Part shown: positions 5,639-6,727 of the stretch, piece after piece
How the letters are laid out: every line of letters starts with the position of its first letter
How positions within the stretch are numbered: the first letter of the stretch is position 1
Assembly: GCA_945981915.1 (NCBI GenBank)
Contig: CAMFRJ010000068.1
Location: 1-6,727 of the forward strand
Direction: 5' to 3'
Origin: an uncultured Erysipelotrichaceae bacterium
GTDB taxonomy: Bacteria > Bacillota_I > Bacilli_A > Erysipelotrichales > Coprobacillaceae
DNA length: 6,727 nt
Notes under the pieces: model-generated
The model's input: the letters and a program-made list of their open reading frames with translations, nothing else
Databases searched by the model: none
What the model was told of the DNA's origin: nothing
Made by a program: the position numbers and the translations under genes

Positions 5639-6493
5639 TTATGACTTTCTCATCACAACTTCTCCCTTACAATCCATGATAGCATCTTCATGAATGATTT
5701 CGCCGACACTATCTACAACAATCTTTCCACTTTTTGGATTTTTGATAGAATCTACATGCCCTTTAATATCAGCTTCTACATCTGCATATTCAAAAGCCAA
5801 ATCTGTATCTATCATTTCACAATTAATAAGTTTTAATTGATCACAATAACAAAATGGTTGTGTTCCAATAATTTGACAATTAATCAAAGTTAAATTTTTA
5901 GAAAACCAAGCCAAATATTCACCTTTAACAACTGAGTCTTTGACAACAATATTCTCACTATGCCAAAAAGCATCTTTAGTATCTAAATAAGAATTTGTGA
6001 TTTCTAGATTGTGCATATATTGAAAAGAATATTTTCCTGTGAATTTTAAGTTGTCGATTTTTACATTATCTGTATTTAAAAAAACATATTCCGAATTGAT
6101 CGTACTATCTTTCACTGTGATATCATGGCTATACCAACCAAATTCAGGTGAATCAATTTGACAATTTGTGACAATTGTATCACTACATTCTCTTAATATT
6201 TTAATACCTTCTATTTGACAATGATCAATTTTTCCATGGTGAGAATACCAAATTGGCGCTCTGGTTTCTTCATCTAAGTGACAATTCATCAATTCATAAT
6301 TTTGTGCATGCCATAAAGGATAACGTAGAGAAAATTGACAGTCTTTGGCAACGACATTTCTTGTTTCTTTTAAAACAGATTCGCCATCTTTTGGCCCAGC
6401 AAAGACGCAATTTTGTACTAATGTATCTTTGATATTGTATAAAGATCTTTCTTCATCAAATGTTTGTTTTTCAATGATATTTTTATATTCCAT
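5639..6493 (-). CDS. DUF3737 family protein, right-handed beta-helix
   Basis: The protein has 284 residues, the usual DUF3737 size, with no signal peptide, so it is probably cytoplasmic. It is built of about nine degenerate coils with a period of 19-21 residues. Each has an aromatic or other bulky residue followed by a polar turn and a strand ending in a small polar residue or Cys: LWHAQNYELMNC (60-71), IWYSHHGKIDHC (81-92), GWYSHDITVKDS (119-130), FWHSENIVVKDS (176-187), AWFSKNLTLINC (195-206) and FCYCDQLKLINC (214-225). This ladder of stacked W and N/C positions indicates a beta-solenoid like pectate lyase or pentapeptide-type folds. No catalytic site is recognisable and the function of the family is unknown to me. 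The ATG follows AGGAG (6503-6507) at 9 bases. It is the first gene of a unit with arsC. Confidence 0.85.
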   Translation of the reverse strand: MEYKNIIEKQTFDEERSLYNIKDTLVQNCVFAGPKDGESVLKETRNVVAKDCQFSLRYPLWHAQNYELMNCHLDEETRAPIWYSHHGKIDHCQIEGIKILRECSDTIVTNCQIDSPEFGWYSHDITVKDSTINSEYVFLNTDNVKIDNLKFTGKYSFQYMHNLEITNSYLDTKDAFWHSENIVVKDSVVKGEYLAWFSKNLTLINCQIIGTQPFCYCDQLKLINCEMIDTDLAFEYADVEADIKGHVDSIKNPKSGKIVVDSVGEIIHEDAIMDCKGEVVMRKS

Positions 6494-6528
6494 ATGTAAA
6501 ATCTCCTAATTTCTCTATTACTTGATAC

Positions 6529-6537
6529 ATTATAACA
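6529..6537 (-). promoter_or_regulatory. DUF3737-arsC promoter, extended -10
   Basis: On the minus strand TGTTATAAT is a perfect extended -10 box about 35 bases before the DUF3737 start. A -35-like TTCAAC (6559-6554) stands at 19 bases spacing; nothing better is seen at 17. The -35 overlaps the nested inverted repeat just upstream, so a regulator bound there could affect it. Confidence 0.6.
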
Positions 6538-6556
6538 CATAATTCATTTTTTCGTT

Positions 6557-6612
6557 GAATGATTTCTAGAGATGAAAAATATCTCTCTAAAGTTTCCTTG
6601 TTTCAATCATTC
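6557..6612. repeat. Nested inverted repeats upstream of the DUF3737 promoter
   Basis: An outer pair GAATGATT (6557-6564) and AATCATTC (6605-6612) encloses an inner pair AGAGAT (6568-6573) and ATCTCT (6581-6586). Both pairs are perfect. As no gene is read into this region within the window and no T run follows, an operator or activator site is as likely as a terminator. Confidence 0.4.
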
Positions 6613-6670
6613 CATAATATTTCTAGCAACATATCTTTCATAATATGATATATCCTGCTGTTTCAATAAA

Positions 6671-6680
6671 ATTGATCAAT
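6671..6680. repeat. Perfect 10-base palindrome
   Basis: ATTGATCAAT is fully self-complementary. It stands alone in AT-rich intergenic DNA between two other dyads. It may be part of the control region of a gene that lies to the right of the window, or chance. Confidence 0.25.
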
Positions 6681-6709
6681 ATGTTTTCTGCTACTTACTT
6701 TTGATGTAA

Positions 6710-6727
6710 CAATACATAAATGTATTG
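6710..6727. promoter_or_regulatory. Perfect inverted repeat at the window edge, possible operator
   Basis: CAATACAT and ATGTATTG flank two A bases, a perfect 18-base dyad that may extend past the window. A TTGATG at 6701-6706 just before it could be a -35 box of a rightward gene, which would put the dyad in the promoter spacer as in TetR-type or MerR-type control. The gene itself is not visible. Confidence 0.4.

Noticed and set aside
6600..6667. GTTTCAAT occurs twice, 60 bases apart, like the start of a CRISPR repeat
   Set aside because: Only two copies are seen and the identity stops after about nine bases, so there is no real repeat-spacer pattern.

Overview
The window is AT-rich, with short intergenic gaps, Gram-positive-type ribosome binding sites and several extended -10 (TGnTATAAT) promoters. 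The protein families (AzlCD, an HxlR regulator, clostridial-type ArsC, DUF3737, DUF362) suggest a low-GC Firmicute, probably a gut anaerobe of the Erysipelotrichia/Coprobacillaceae or Clostridia type. That placement is inferred from style and gene content, not from a marker gene.

Left part (1-1018): the 3' portion of a major facilitator superfamily transporter whose start lies outside the window. A 200-base stretch without a supported gene follows. Middle left (about 1213-1930): a single-gene IS200/IS605-type insertion sequence on the minus strand. It has hairpin ends and a leader that can hide the tnpA ribosome binding site. Its transposase frame is broken by one in-frame TAG, placed between the HUH motif and the catalytic tyrosine. 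The segment between tnpA and the right-end hairpin can fold into a small pseudoknot-like structure resembling the 3' scaffold of TnpB guide RNAs, although no tnpB is present.

Centre (1937-3985, minus strand): azlC-azlD, a translationally coupled pair for branched-chain amino acid export, followed by a DUF362 iron-sulfur-type protein. The DUF362 gene has its own promoter and a strong terminator. That promoter carries a perfect inverted repeat inside a 19-base -35/-10 spacer, the layout used by MerR-family activators.

Right part: a divergent HxlR-family regulator with the conserved N-terminal cysteine (4123-4449) is followed by a concanavalin A-like beta-sandwich protein of unknown role (4525-5142). 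A long bidirectional terminator (5159-5200) separates these from a convergent two-gene unit, a DUF3737 beta-helix protein and a thioredoxin-type arsenate reductase (minus strand, 6493 to 5225). The last 234 bases hold only the promoter and several inverted repeats, including a perfect one at the very edge.

No complete new defence or metabolic system is visible. The most noteworthy items are the amber-split transposase, the possible guide-RNA-like relic at its right end, the MerR-type promoter before the DUF362 gene, and the unusual pairing of arsC with DUF3737.
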